Part shown: in pieces, positions 25,956 through 33,783 of the stretch
Numbering within the stretch: the stretch's first letter is position 1
Layout: every line of letters begins with the position of its first letter
Origin: CAVUAF01 sp963739375
GTDB lineage: Bacteria; Acidobacteriota; Terriglobia; Terriglobales; Acidobacteriaceae
Reading direction: 5' to 3'
DNA: 64,000 nt
Assembly (NCBI GenBank): GCA_963739375.1
Contig: CAVUAF010000018.1
Span: 124,001 to 188,000, forward strand
Position numbers and translations under genes: made by a program
Notes under the pieces: generated by a model
The model's input: the letters and a program-made list of their open reading frames with translations, nothing else
Told to the model about the DNA's origin: nothing
Database searches by the model: none

Positions 25956-26444
25956 ATGAGATTGCTTCGCTCCGCGCTACCGCTGATCAGCGCTGCAACT
26001 CTTTCTGGGCCCGCGGTTTTGCGCGCAGCTGCATTGACGCCGCAAACTCTCCGCTGCGAGTACCGCGACGACCCCATCCGCTGCGAGTCACTGCACGCCG
26101 AGGTGGTGAGCGACAGGTTCGATGTTCCGCCGAAAGCGGGCTTTGGGGGCGCGCGCGCGGCCGCGTACGTCGACGCCCTGGTCCGGCGGCCCCCGGAGGG
26201 CAAGATCGACGTTTTCGTGGTGAACTGCAGCTTGAAGGACGGCATCCCGGTGACGGTCACCGCGGCAGATGGCTCACCGGCGGGCGCGGCGCAGGTGTCG
26301 GTTCTTTCGGCCGACAAGCCGACTGTTTGGAACACGTTCGGGCAACCGAACCGAGTCGTGGTTCGCACTTTGCAGGCGCAGCCGCGCGAGGGTAAGCTGG
26401 AACTGTTGCTACCGCCGTACTCGGTGGTACGCAGAAGTTGGTGA
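25956..26444 (+). pseudogene. In-frame chimera: GH78 N-terminus joined to GH51 C-terminus
   Basis: 162 residues with a signal peptide (MRLLRSALPLISAATL). The next residues, LTPQTLRCEYRDDPI, are the usual opening of bacterial GH78 alpha-L-rhamnosidases. About ten residues later the sequence becomes LHAEVVSDRFDVPPKAGFGG ... VDVFVVN-type ... NTFGQPNRV ... LLLPPYSVVR, the C-terminal beta domain of GH51 alpha-L-arabinofuranosidases. No catalytic domain remains. The frame is open and a ribosome site precedes the ATG, so a small secreted protein could still be made. The aldolase gene starts 2 bases after the stop. Confidence 0.6.
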
Positions 26445-26446
26445 AC

Positions 26447-27121
26447 ATGAGTGCAGCATCGCAAGCGGCCACGGATGCCGCGCTCGCGGAGATAAGACGC
26501 GAGATCGTATATGCGGGCCGGACGCTGACGCAGTGTGGTTTTCACGCTGCGCTCGCCGGAAACATCAGCGCGCGCCTGGACGAGGACAAGTTGGTGTGTA
26601 CCTGCGCCGGGGCCGACAAGGGAACGCTGCAGGACGCGCAGCTGGTGGTATGCAATATGGAGGGCGAACTACTGCAGGGAACGACCCCGCCAACCTCCGA
26701 GCTGCTGATGCACTTGGCGGTGTATCAGGAGCGCTCGGATGTGCGCGCGGTGATTCATGCGCACCCGCCCGCGGCGACCGCATTTGCCGCGGCCTCCGAA
26801 CCGCTGGCTAAGCTCTGCCTGCCCGAGATGCTGGTGTGGCTTGGACCCATCGCGCTGGTGCCGTACGGGACACCGGGCACCCCCGAGCTCGCCGCGCGGC
26901 TGCGTCCTTATCTCACGAGACACGACGGATTCCTGCTGGAGAACCACGGGGCGCTGGCGCTCGGCAAGACGCTCCGCCAGGCAGCGCAGAGGATGGAGTT
27001 GATCGAGCAGAACGCACGCATCACGCTCATGGTTCGCCAGCTCGGCAAGGAACCCTACGCGCTCAGCGCGGAGCAACTGGACGGTCTCATGGCCCTGCGA
27101 AGCCGCTTGACGGCAAAATGA
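26447..27121 (+). CDS. Class II (zinc) aldolase, FucA-like; likely L-rhamnulose-1-phosphate aldolase
   Basis: A 224-residue class II aldolase/adducin domain enzyme. Zinc ligands are visible in HAHPP (near residue 106) and ENHGAL (near 166); GNISARL near the N-terminus binds the phosphate in this family. The length fits L-fuculose-1-phosphate aldolase (FucA, about 215) better than RhaD (about 274). With RhaA and RhaB encoded nearby and AldA next door, it probably splits rhamnulose-1-phosphate into dihydroxyacetone phosphate and L-lactaldehyde. The start is the ATG at 26447; it is immediately downstream of the chimeric glycosidase remnant. Confidence 0.85.
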   Translation: MSAASQAATDAALAEIRREIVYAGRTLTQCGFHAALAGNISARLDEDKLVCTCAGADKGTLQDAQLVVCNMEGELLQGTTPPTSELLMHLAVYQERSDVRAVIHAHPPAATAFAAASEPLAKLCLPEMLVWLGPIALVPYGTPGTPELAARLRPYLTRHDGFLLENHGALALGKTLRQAAQRMELIEQNARITLMVRQLGKEPYALSAEQLDGLMALRSRLTAK

Positions 27122-27353
27122 GATCTTGACGCCTAGAGACACTCCATGGGCGAAGTCGTGTACGTGTCGGAGGTTCGCACCAAACGCAGCCACGAACTCA
27201 TCCATCTCCGCTGATGCGCGTCCGCTGATGTTCAAGATGATTGGACCGACCCCCCTTTCCCTGCGCGTCGATGCCAACAAAGCTGTCGCCGTGAAGCGAA
27301 AACGCGGGTGCGACTGCACAGACGCGAGGCGCGGGCGACTGGGCAACACTTTC

Positions 27354-28499
27354 CTAACGCAGCAGCGCAGAAGCGGACCACAAGATTGGCGCCTCGCCAT
27401 GCAGATCACCGGTCAGACGGGCGCGCGAAAGATAGTAGTTAAGGTCGTTTTTCTTGTTCGTTCCCTCGCAGACATTGCTTACGTCGCCGTTCGCGTCGAT
27501 ATAACGAACCAGTCCGAGCCACGCCTTGCGGGCGGCACGGCCATAGGTCTTGCGGTCGAGCCAGCCGTCTTTCACGCCGGCAATCATCGCGAAGGTGAAC
27601 ATGCCCGTGGACGAAGTTTCCGGCCACGCCTCGGGGTGGTCGATTAGTTGGCGCCAGGTGCCGTCGGCACTCTGGTACGCGAGCAGCGACTTCATCATCG
27701 TGCGGTAGCCCTGCAGGATGCGCGCCCGCCGGGGATGGTTTTTCGGCAGCGACCGCAGGAGCTCCGTCATACCAGCGGCGACCCAACCATTGCCGCGTCC
27801 CCAGAAGAATGGTACGTCGGGCGCGTGGTGGAAGAGCCCGTTCGGCTGCTGAAGTTTGTCCAGGTACACCGACATTTCCAGCGCGGCACGATCAAGATAA
27901 ACCTCGTCGCCGGTGGCGCGGTACGCCTGCACCTGCACCGCCGTGATCATGTACATGTCGTCGATCCAGAAGCGGGTCTGGCTGGTCAGACCATCGGGAG
28001 TCGGGTCTTTCCACTGCGCGTCGGCGAGCGACTTGCCGATCTGGAGGTAACGTGGGTCGCGCGTCTGGATGTAAATCTGCAGCGGCACCGCGCCGAACAC
28101 GGTGTTGTCCACGTGATTGGGTGCTGGAATCAGCGAGGGCCGCTCGCCCAGCAGCGGATCGAAGCGCTTAAGCAGTCGCGCCGTCAGGTCCGCATCGCCC
28201 GCCAACTGCGCAAACGTCAGCGCCCCGTACCACGTGCAGGTTTCCGGATAGATGATGGTCGGGGTGGGCGGCTTGCGATGTAGGTTCAGGTAATCGCTTG
28301 CGGCGTAGCGTTCGGCCACGCGCTTGCCGATCTCCTGCGGCGAGGTACCCGCAGGCCAGTTGTTGAATTCCTTGGGCTGCGACTTGCGCGCCCGCGTCGT
28401 GGTCGCAGGCACACTCGCGCCTTGTCCATAGAGCGAAGCGCCGAGGGCAACCTGACACAACAGTACCAGCAGAACGTTGAAGGCTCTTCGCGTGCACAT
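27354..28499 (-). CDS. GH105 unsaturated rhamnogalacturonyl hydrolase, secreted
   Basis: A 381-residue exported (signal RRAFNVLLVLLCQVALGASLYG) alpha/alpha-barrel enzyme of family GH105/GH88. Motifs: RFWIDDMYM with the catalytic Asp, FFWGRGNGWV, WRQLIDHPEAWPETSSTGMF and LHGEAPILW. These enzymes remove the unsaturated uronic acid left at oligosaccharide ends by pectin lyases, here most likely from rhamnogalacturonan fragments. The ATG at 28499 has GAAAGG upstream; one at 28511 is an alternative. The esterase gene precedes it on the same strand by 143 bases. Confidence 0.87.
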   Translation of the reverse strand: MCTRRAFNVLLVLLCQVALGASLYGQGASVPATTTRARKSQPKEFNNWPAGTSPQEIGKRVAERYAASDYLNLHRKPPTPTIIYPETCTWYGALTFAQLAGDADLTARLLKRFDPLLGERPSLIPAPNHVDNTVFGAVPLQIYIQTRDPRYLQIGKSLADAQWKDPTPDGLTSQTRFWIDDMYMITAVQVQAYRATGDEVYLDRAALEMSVYLDKLQQPNGLFHHAPDVPFFWGRGNGWVAAGMTELLRSLPKNHPRRARILQGYRTMMKSLLAYQSADGTWRQLIDHPEAWPETSSTGMFTFAMIAGVKDGWLDRKTYGRAARKAWLGLVRYIDANGDVSNVCEGTNKKNDLNYYLSRARLTGDLHGEAPILWSASALLR

Positions 28500-28642
28500 A
28501 GCGCCTTTCATAGCAGCAGTCGGAATTTCGTGGCCTTGCTGAACCAGCCCAGGTCACGCTCCGCCGGAAACTACCGCAACGGACGCCGGCAGTTCAAATA
28601 AAAACCGCGCGGTTTCGCATCGCGAACCGTCCCGACGGCTGG

Positions 28643-29515
28643 TCAAAAGCCGTGGCCGCGCAGCCACTGCTCGCACAGCTTGGGCCAGACGCCCAGCACC
28701 GGATCATCGGTCGCCAATCCAAACCCGTGGCGGCCCTCCTCGAACACGTGCAGCTCGAACGGCACGCCCGCCTGCCGCATCGCGCTGGCAAACAACAACG
28801 AGTTCTCGACCGGAACCGCTGGATCGGTGAAGGCGTGCACGAGAAATGCCGGCGGCGTGTCGTGCGTCACCTGCTTCTCGTTCGACATCAGCTCGACGAG
28901 ATCGACCCTGGGATCTTTTCCCAGCAGATTGTCGCGGGAACCGCGGTGCGTGAGTTCGCCCATCGTGATGACTGGATAAACCAGCATCACCAGGTCAGGC
29001 CGCGAACTAACGCCATCGAGCGGATCCGCCGCCGCTGCATCGCTGGGCCTCAAGTGAGTGGCCGCAGAGGATGCCACGTGTCCCCCGGCGGAAAAACCGA
29101 TCATGCCGATGCGTTGCGGATCGATGCCGAGCTCCGCCGCGTGGGCGCGGACATAGCGCACGGCGCGTTGCGCATCCTGCAGCATAGCGGGATGGCGATA
29201 CCCGTTTGAGCCCAAGCGGTACATCAGCACGAGAGCCTTGATGCCGATCGTGTTCAGCCATCCGGCAATGGCAGCGCCCTCGTGCGGCGCCAGATGCGTG
29301 TAACCACCGCCGGGACAAACAATCACGGCCGCGCCCGTCGCTCTGCCAGCAGTGGCGAGATAGGGCGCCAGAGTCGGTTTGTCTCCGGGCCGATTACCGA
29401 GGGCGCCCGGCGCGCCGTTTGGCCACAGCAGAACTGCCGCGGCAGTTTGCGCGGTAGCGCGCACAGAAGAGGCGAGCAGCATGAGTGCCAGAAGATTCAC
29501 CCGCAAACGCAACAT
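28643..29515 (-). CDS. Secreted alpha/beta-hydrolase, carbohydrate acetylesterase type
   Basis: A 290-residue exported enzyme (signal MLRLRVNLLALMLLASSVRA). CPGGGYTHLAPHEG forms the oxyanion loop, GFSAGGHVAS holds the nucleophile Ser, HAFTDPAVP the Asp and GRHGFG the His. This pattern is that of BD-FAE/xylan esterase-like proteins that take acetyl groups off plant polysaccharides. GGAGGCG lies 7 bases before the ATG. It begins 2 bases after the stop of the GH67-like gene, so both form an operon; deacetylation of pectin or xylan fragments fits the neighbourhood. Confidence 0.82.
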   Translation of the reverse strand: MLRLRVNLLALMLLASSVRATAQTAAAVLLWPNGAPGALGNRPGDKPTLAPYLATAGRATGAAVIVCPGGGYTHLAPHEGAAIAGWLNTIGIKALVLMYRLGSNGYRHPAMLQDAQRAVRYVRAHAAELGIDPQRIGMIGFSAGGHVASSAATHLRPSDAAAADPLDGVSSRPDLVMLVYPVITMGELTHRGSRDNLLGKDPRVDLVELMSNEKQVTHDTPPAFLVHAFTDPAVPVENSLLFASAMRQAGVPFELHVFEEGRHGFGLATDDPVLGVWPKLCEQWLRGHGF

Positions 29516-29517
29516 GG

Positions 29518-31773
29518 CTAACGCCTCCACTCGGCCGGCAGGAAATCAGGCCCGACCGTGGTCTCGATCAGTTCTTTTGATTTCGTGTACAGCTCACGCA
29601 TGAGAGGAAGCGGGCTGCCGAGAGCTGGCTGCGTGCGCAGCTCCCCCAGCGTGGTGCTGTAGCAGCTAAACTTCTGCGCGGGATCGTAATGGAAGAGGCG
29701 GGGCGCATGCTGCTGTACGGCGTCATACGCCTCGGCCAGAAACTTCAGTTGCTGCGGGTCGGTGGTGAGCATGGAATCGAGGTAACGCAGATAGCGGAAA
29801 CGCCACAGGCTTTCGTCGAGGCGGCTGTTGACAATGACAAATTCCCGCAGCCAATCGAGACGGGTGGCCACTTCGCCCGCCTGTGCCGGCGTCAGCAGGG
29901 GTCGCGCCTGCGCGAAGGCAGCGAACATTTCATCCACCCGCAGCAGCGTCTGCTCCTTCTCCGCGACGACGCGTTGGATATTTTCCTTCGTCGGCTCCAG
30001 ATACTGTGCGTATTCCGGGAGATAGTAGCGGTTGGTATAGCGCAGCAGGGTTTCGCGACGCGCGATGTTGCCCGCAAAATCAGAGTTGGTGCTGCTGCCC
30101 AGCCCGAGCGTCGAAAAAGTACGGTCTACGACCGGTTCCGACAGCTGCAGGGCCTTGATCATGAGCGGCGCGGCATGCTCGCCGTAAATCGGGAGCGCCC
30201 AATCGCGCCAGATCTTCTCCACGTCGGCATGCGTGTTCCAGGAAAGCTCACGCCACGCGTACAAGTTGATGCTGTTCAGAATGTCGTCAAACACGGAGTA
30301 GTTCGCCTGCATCGTGCCGCCCGGGAAAATGTTGACGCCGCCTTCCGGTCCGACCAGCTCGTATGCCTGGCGCATGGTACGCGCCATGTAGTTCACCGAC
30401 GATGCGGGGAAATAGAAGCGGCCGACAAACTGCCCGCTCACTTGGTACTCGGCGATCTCGGGGTGAGGCTTGGCTCGGCCGAGGAGCGGATTAAAACGGC
30501 CGTCGGGCTCGCAATCGGAGTCGTAGACCTTTGTCTGGATGACGATGTCGGCGGGAAGATCGTGAATCACACGCCCCCAAACGTCCTCGCCGTTGCCGCT
30601 AAAGTTTCCGTACCCCGGCGCATGCACGAACTCGTCGCGCAGCCAGTGCGACGACCCGGAGGCCCAGGTTCGCACCACCAGCTTCTTCTGCCTATCAGGC
30701 AGCGCGGCGTAATACTGCTTCACGCTTTCGTAGAGCTGGTCGCGGAATTCCTGGAGGCCGGCTTTGCGGCAAGCGTCATCGCGGCAGTAAATCCCGTACC
30801 GGTCCCAAAAGGTTGCGTACAGGCCATCGGCGCCCGTCAGGTCCATAAAATCCTGAATGTAGGCGCGCACGGCGCGCCACGTCAGCGGATCCGCGGGAGA
30901 GAGCGCGTTCTTTTCGAACGACCGCGGTACTGGCGTTCCTTTTGCCGACGGGAATGTCTTGATCACCGCCTGATACAGCACCGGCGACCATGCGTTGAAA
31001 TCGTTGCCGTAAAGGAACGCATACACCGGCACATCGGCGTCGTGGCATTCCTTGACGAACTCGAGATTCTGCTTCCGGTGCTCCCCGCGAGTGCGGTCCA
31101 GTCGCGCCTGCTCCTCGGGGCTGAACTGGCGATATACGTCGGGCAACGTCTCTTTCAGCGTCACCGCGTTCTCCGTGCGCCGCATGATGATCAGGTTCAC
31201 ACCCAACGCCGCGACGTACTCGGCCACCGAGCGGCCTGCATCGTACTGGCCGGTGCGCAGAGCGAAGTCAGGGTCGCGGACGAACGTTGCGGAGGTTTCA
31301 TTCCGCCAGAGGTGTACATCGCCCGCGGCGTACAGGAGAGAGCGCGGCCGGGCTCCGTAGATGAGGGCGCCTCCATTGTGGAAGGCGATCACGTAACCGT
31401 CGTGCTTCACGCTTGCAGACTTCGTTCCCAGCAGCTTCCGCTGCGCGGGGGACGCGGGCGCATACGCTAGCACGATTTGCCCGCGACGCGGCAGTGCGAC
31501 GCGACCCACCGTGCGAACTGCAGATGCGGCGAGCGACAATTTGCGAGCAATAATCTGGGCGGCCGAGTGTGCCGCCGGATGTGCGTTCGGTGCCAGCACA
31601 ATTTCGCGATACAAACTCTGCGCCAGCGCCGCACTCGAGCTCAGCGCCACCAGCAACACGGTCCCAGCCGCCCGCCGTTGCAACACTCCCCCCCGAATCG
31701 AGGCCGCGAAGGCCGCGCCCACGGCTGTTTGCCACAAGTGCGGCGTTTGCTGTACAAGATTCGCCGCGTCCAT
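29518..31773 (-). CDS. Large secreted GH67-like glycosidase family protein
   Basis: About 750 residues. After an N-terminal stretch and a hydrophobic segment (GTVLLVALSSSAALAQ) comes a GH67N/GH20b-like domain (NAHPAAHSAAQIIARKLSL ... HDGYVIAFHNGGALIYGARP), then a TIM-barrel-like region (YATFWDRYG, VVRTWASGSSHWLRDEF, PADIVIQTKVYDSD) and a helical C-terminus. It resembles alpha-glucuronidase-type proteins, but I cannot assign catalytic residues. The start is doubtful: the ATG at 31773 shares bases with a divergent ATG at 31772, and about 30 residues precede the hydrophobic segment; a GTG/TTG just before that segment is possible. Confidence 0.6.
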   Translation of the reverse strand: MDAANLVQQTPHLWQTAVGAAFAASIRGGVLQRRAAGTVLLVALSSSAALAQSLYREIVLAPNAHPAAHSAAQIIARKLSLAASAVRTVGRVALPRRGQIVLAYAPASPAQRKLLGTKSASVKHDGYVIAFHNGGALIYGARPRSLLYAAGDVHLWRNETSATFVRDPDFALRTGQYDAGRSVAEYVAALGVNLIIMRRTENAVTLKETLPDVYRQFSPEEQARLDRTRGEHRKQNLEFVKECHDADVPVYAFLYGNDFNAWSPVLYQAVIKTFPSAKGTPVPRSFEKNALSPADPLTWRAVRAYIQDFMDLTGADGLYATFWDRYGIYCRDDACRKAGLQEFRDQLYESVKQYYAALPDRQKKLVVRTWASGSSHWLRDEFVHAPGYGNFSGNGEDVWGRVIHDLPADIVIQTKVYDSDCEPDGRFNPLLGRAKPHPEIAEYQVSGQFVGRFYFPASSVNYMARTMRQAYELVGPEGGVNIFPGGTMQANYSVFDDILNSINLYAWRELSWNTHADVEKIWRDWALPIYGEHAAPLMIKALQLSEPVVDRTFSTLGLGSSTNSDFAGNIARRETLLRYTNRYYLPEYAQYLEPTKENIQRVVAEKEQTLLRVDEMFAAFAQARPLLTPAQAGEVATRLDWLREFVIVNSRLDESLWRFRYLRYLDSMLTTDPQQLKFLAEAYDAVQQHAPRLFHYDPAQKFSCYSTTLGELRTQPALGSPLPLMRELYTKSKELIETTVGPDFLPAEWRR

Positions 31774-31945
31774 GACGGAAGCCGCTCTCTTAAGCGCCGT
31801 TGATATTACACGGTCGTTCGAAGGTGTGCAGGCGCGGTGCGGCGTAACCTTGGAACTGTGCTCCGGCGAGGGGCACGCGCGGGTGGGCGAGAAGGGCGCG
31901 GGCAAGTCAACGCTCGGGAAGGTCATCCCCGGTGCGGCCCGATGA
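31772..31945 (+). pseudogene. N-terminal remnant of a sugar ABC-transporter ATPase (RbsA/MglA type)
   Basis: 57 residues (LLSAVDITRSFEGVQA ... GEGHARVGEKGAGKSTLGKV) match the first 60 residues of ribose/galactose-type sugar import ATPases, including a Walker A box with altered residues (GEKGAGKST where GENGAGKST is usual). The matching sequence then continues briefly (DEGELLG) in another frame after a stop. No permease or binding-protein gene is nearby. The rest of 31774-32126 shows no gene. Confidence 0.6.
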
Positions 31946-32126
31946 AGGCGAGTTGCTGGGGTCGCGGAGCCATTGATCGCCGCCGTGAGAAGGAGACTGC
32001 CGTCGCTTATTGTCAGCGGCTGGCGATCAAGACGCCGCTGGAACCAAGTAAGCGAGCAGGAGCCGCAGCAGAAGCTAGAGCTCCCCCGTCTGAGGACCGC
32101 CCTTACTTCGTCGTCGTGGCCCACAC

Positions 32127-33263
32127 TCAGACCGAAGGGTTGATGATCCCCAGCAGCGTGTCGTTTGCATAATAATGATTCACGTTCTCCGGAGTTATGA
32201 GCTGATGTTTGGTAAAGACGGCCGGGGGAGTGGGCCGGTGCTCCAGGATGTCCAGGGCGAGCCGCACGACCTCTGGTCCATATCTCTCGGGGAAATAGGC
32301 CACAGAGCCAATGAGTTGAGTCTTCGGATCGCGCAGTTCAGTGCGCGCTTCCGGCTCAGCGTTCTGGCCGACGATGGCACACTGGCTGGCGCGCCCCGCC
32401 TCCTGAAATGCCCGTAGGGCGCCGAGCGCACTCGAGTCGTTCGCCGCTCCCACCAGAATATGTTTCGCGTGGGACGTACGCAGGTGTTTGCGGAGACATT
32501 CCAGGCTGGTTCCGAATTGCCCATCTCCATCCAGATGGATCACGCGAGTTTGGGCGCGCGGCCTGAGGGTCTCCGAAATTCCGGCCAGCATGCCCAGAAT
32601 TCGCGTCTGCGGAACAGAACCGGCCCGCCGGATCTCGAGCACGATAATCTCGTCGACGGAGCTCTCCCAGTATCGATTGGCCCAGCGGCCCAAGTACCGG
32701 CCCCCAATAAGGCCGGCCTCGTAATTGTTGGCGCCAAAATAGGTCGCGCCAGGGTGGGGAATATCGATGGCGATCATGGGAATGCCCACCGCCAGGAATT
32801 TTGCAGAAATGGCGGGCGCGACCGCCTCGTCGGTTTGGAATTCAATCACCAAATCCACTTCTTCTCGCACTAGTTGATCGGCATTGCGCAGTGCGACCTG
32901 CGGGTCATAGCGGTTGTCTACTACCACCAGTTCGAGGTTGGCGCTCTGCGTGGCCCATAGCAAACTGGAGGCAACCTCTCGCGGAAAGGACGCATCCTGG
33001 CCCTGCGCGGCGTAGCCAATACGATACCGGTGCGCAGAACGCGCGTCGGAAACCAGCCGGTATTGGTTTTCACCGGTCTTTTCGATCAGGCCACATTCCC
33101 GCAACGTGTACAGCAATCGAAAGCACATGCCTTTGTTAAAGCCGGTGCGCGCAACCACCTCTTTGAGGTGCAGTATCTCTCCTTTGGACTGAAAGGCAGC
33201 GAGAACCTGTGTGGCATGAAGGACGGACTTGACAACGTAGCGGTCATGGTCACAACGGCTCAT
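32127..33263 (-). CDS. Transcriptional regulator: IclR-type HTH fused to a periplasmic-binding-protein domain
   Basis: 378 residues. Residues 10-75 form an IclR-like winged helix (VKSVLHATQVLAAFQSKGEI, VARTGFNKGMCFRLLYTL, GLIEKTGENQYRL). From about residue 100 the protein becomes a type I periplasmic-binding-protein domain of the RbsB/LacI class (VDLVIEFQTDEAVAPAIS, PMIAIDIPHPGATYFGANNY, GAANDSSALGALRAFQEAG). It has no signal peptide, so it is a cytoplasmic sensor of a sugar. It is divergent from the TonB receptor and rhaMBAT genes and probably controls them, with rhamnose or a derivative as ligand (inference). The ATG at 33263 fits the HTH start; ribosome site weak. Confidence 0.8.
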   Translation of the reverse strand: MSRCDHDRYVVKSVLHATQVLAAFQSKGEILHLKEVVARTGFNKGMCFRLLYTLRECGLIEKTGENQYRLVSDARSAHRYRIGYAAQGQDASFPREVASSLLWATQSANLELVVVDNRYDPQVALRNADQLVREEVDLVIEFQTDEAVAPAISAKFLAVGIPMIAIDIPHPGATYFGANNYEAGLIGGRYLGRWANRYWESSVDEIIVLEIRRAGSVPQTRILGMLAGISETLRPRAQTRVIHLDGDGQFGTSLECLRKHLRTSHAKHILVGAANDSSALGALRAFQEAGRASQCAIVGQNAEPEARTELRDPKTQLIGSVAYFPERYGPEVVRLALDILEHRPTPPAVFTKHQLITPENVNHYYANDTLLGIINPSV

Positions 33264-33607
33264 CTTGCGTCCGGGAGCGGACAATTCACATTCTCTGCCA
33301 CCCGACGACCGATCCGCCCCTGAGGTTCTGCCGATCTCCAGAGCGCTTCTTGGCGTCAACTCATTTCCAACTTCGCTGCCGGCCGCCCGCAAGCAGGTTG
33401 TGGCTCGCCCTCGCGAAGTGCGCAAACACGATGTCACCCTGGAGTGTTTTGCATTGTATAACAGCCCCGAACAAATGCCATCAGAAAGCCGAATCCTGCG
33501 TGCCCGAAAGACAACCTAAGCCCGTTATCTGTGAAGCACTTATGGCGGATAGTCCGCTTTGGAGGCGGTTTTTCAGTGCATAACCCTGCATCGGCAGCAG
33601 GAAGTTG

Positions 33608-33636
33608 TTGACAGCGTTTTTCGGTGAAAGTAGACA
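33608..33636 (+). promoter_or_regulatory. Candidate promoter of the first TonB-receptor/rha unit
   Basis: TTGACA (33608-33613) and TAGACA (33631-33636) are 17 bases apart, about 150 bases before the receptor ATG. The gene-free stretch 33264-33783 also contains AGTGTTTTGCAT (33443-33454), related to a palindrome near a second copy of the regulator, and a small hairpin GCGGA-TAG-TCCGC at 33545-33557. Confidence 0.4.
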
Positions 33637-33783
33637 GGAGCCCCGAGGTAATGATGGCGACCCGATGGCAGGGCTGAGGATTTGCGTTCGTCTCCTGCCT
33701 GGTCGGCCGAACTGAGGCAAACCCGGAAACAACCGCCGACGCCAGTCTCGAACTGGAGAGACACCGCTTCAGGAGATACGAAG

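Noticed and set aside
27126..27647. Plus-strand frame of 173 codons after the aldolase
   Set aside because: Most of it is antisense to the end of the GH105 gene; the non-overlapping part has no domain or ribosome site.
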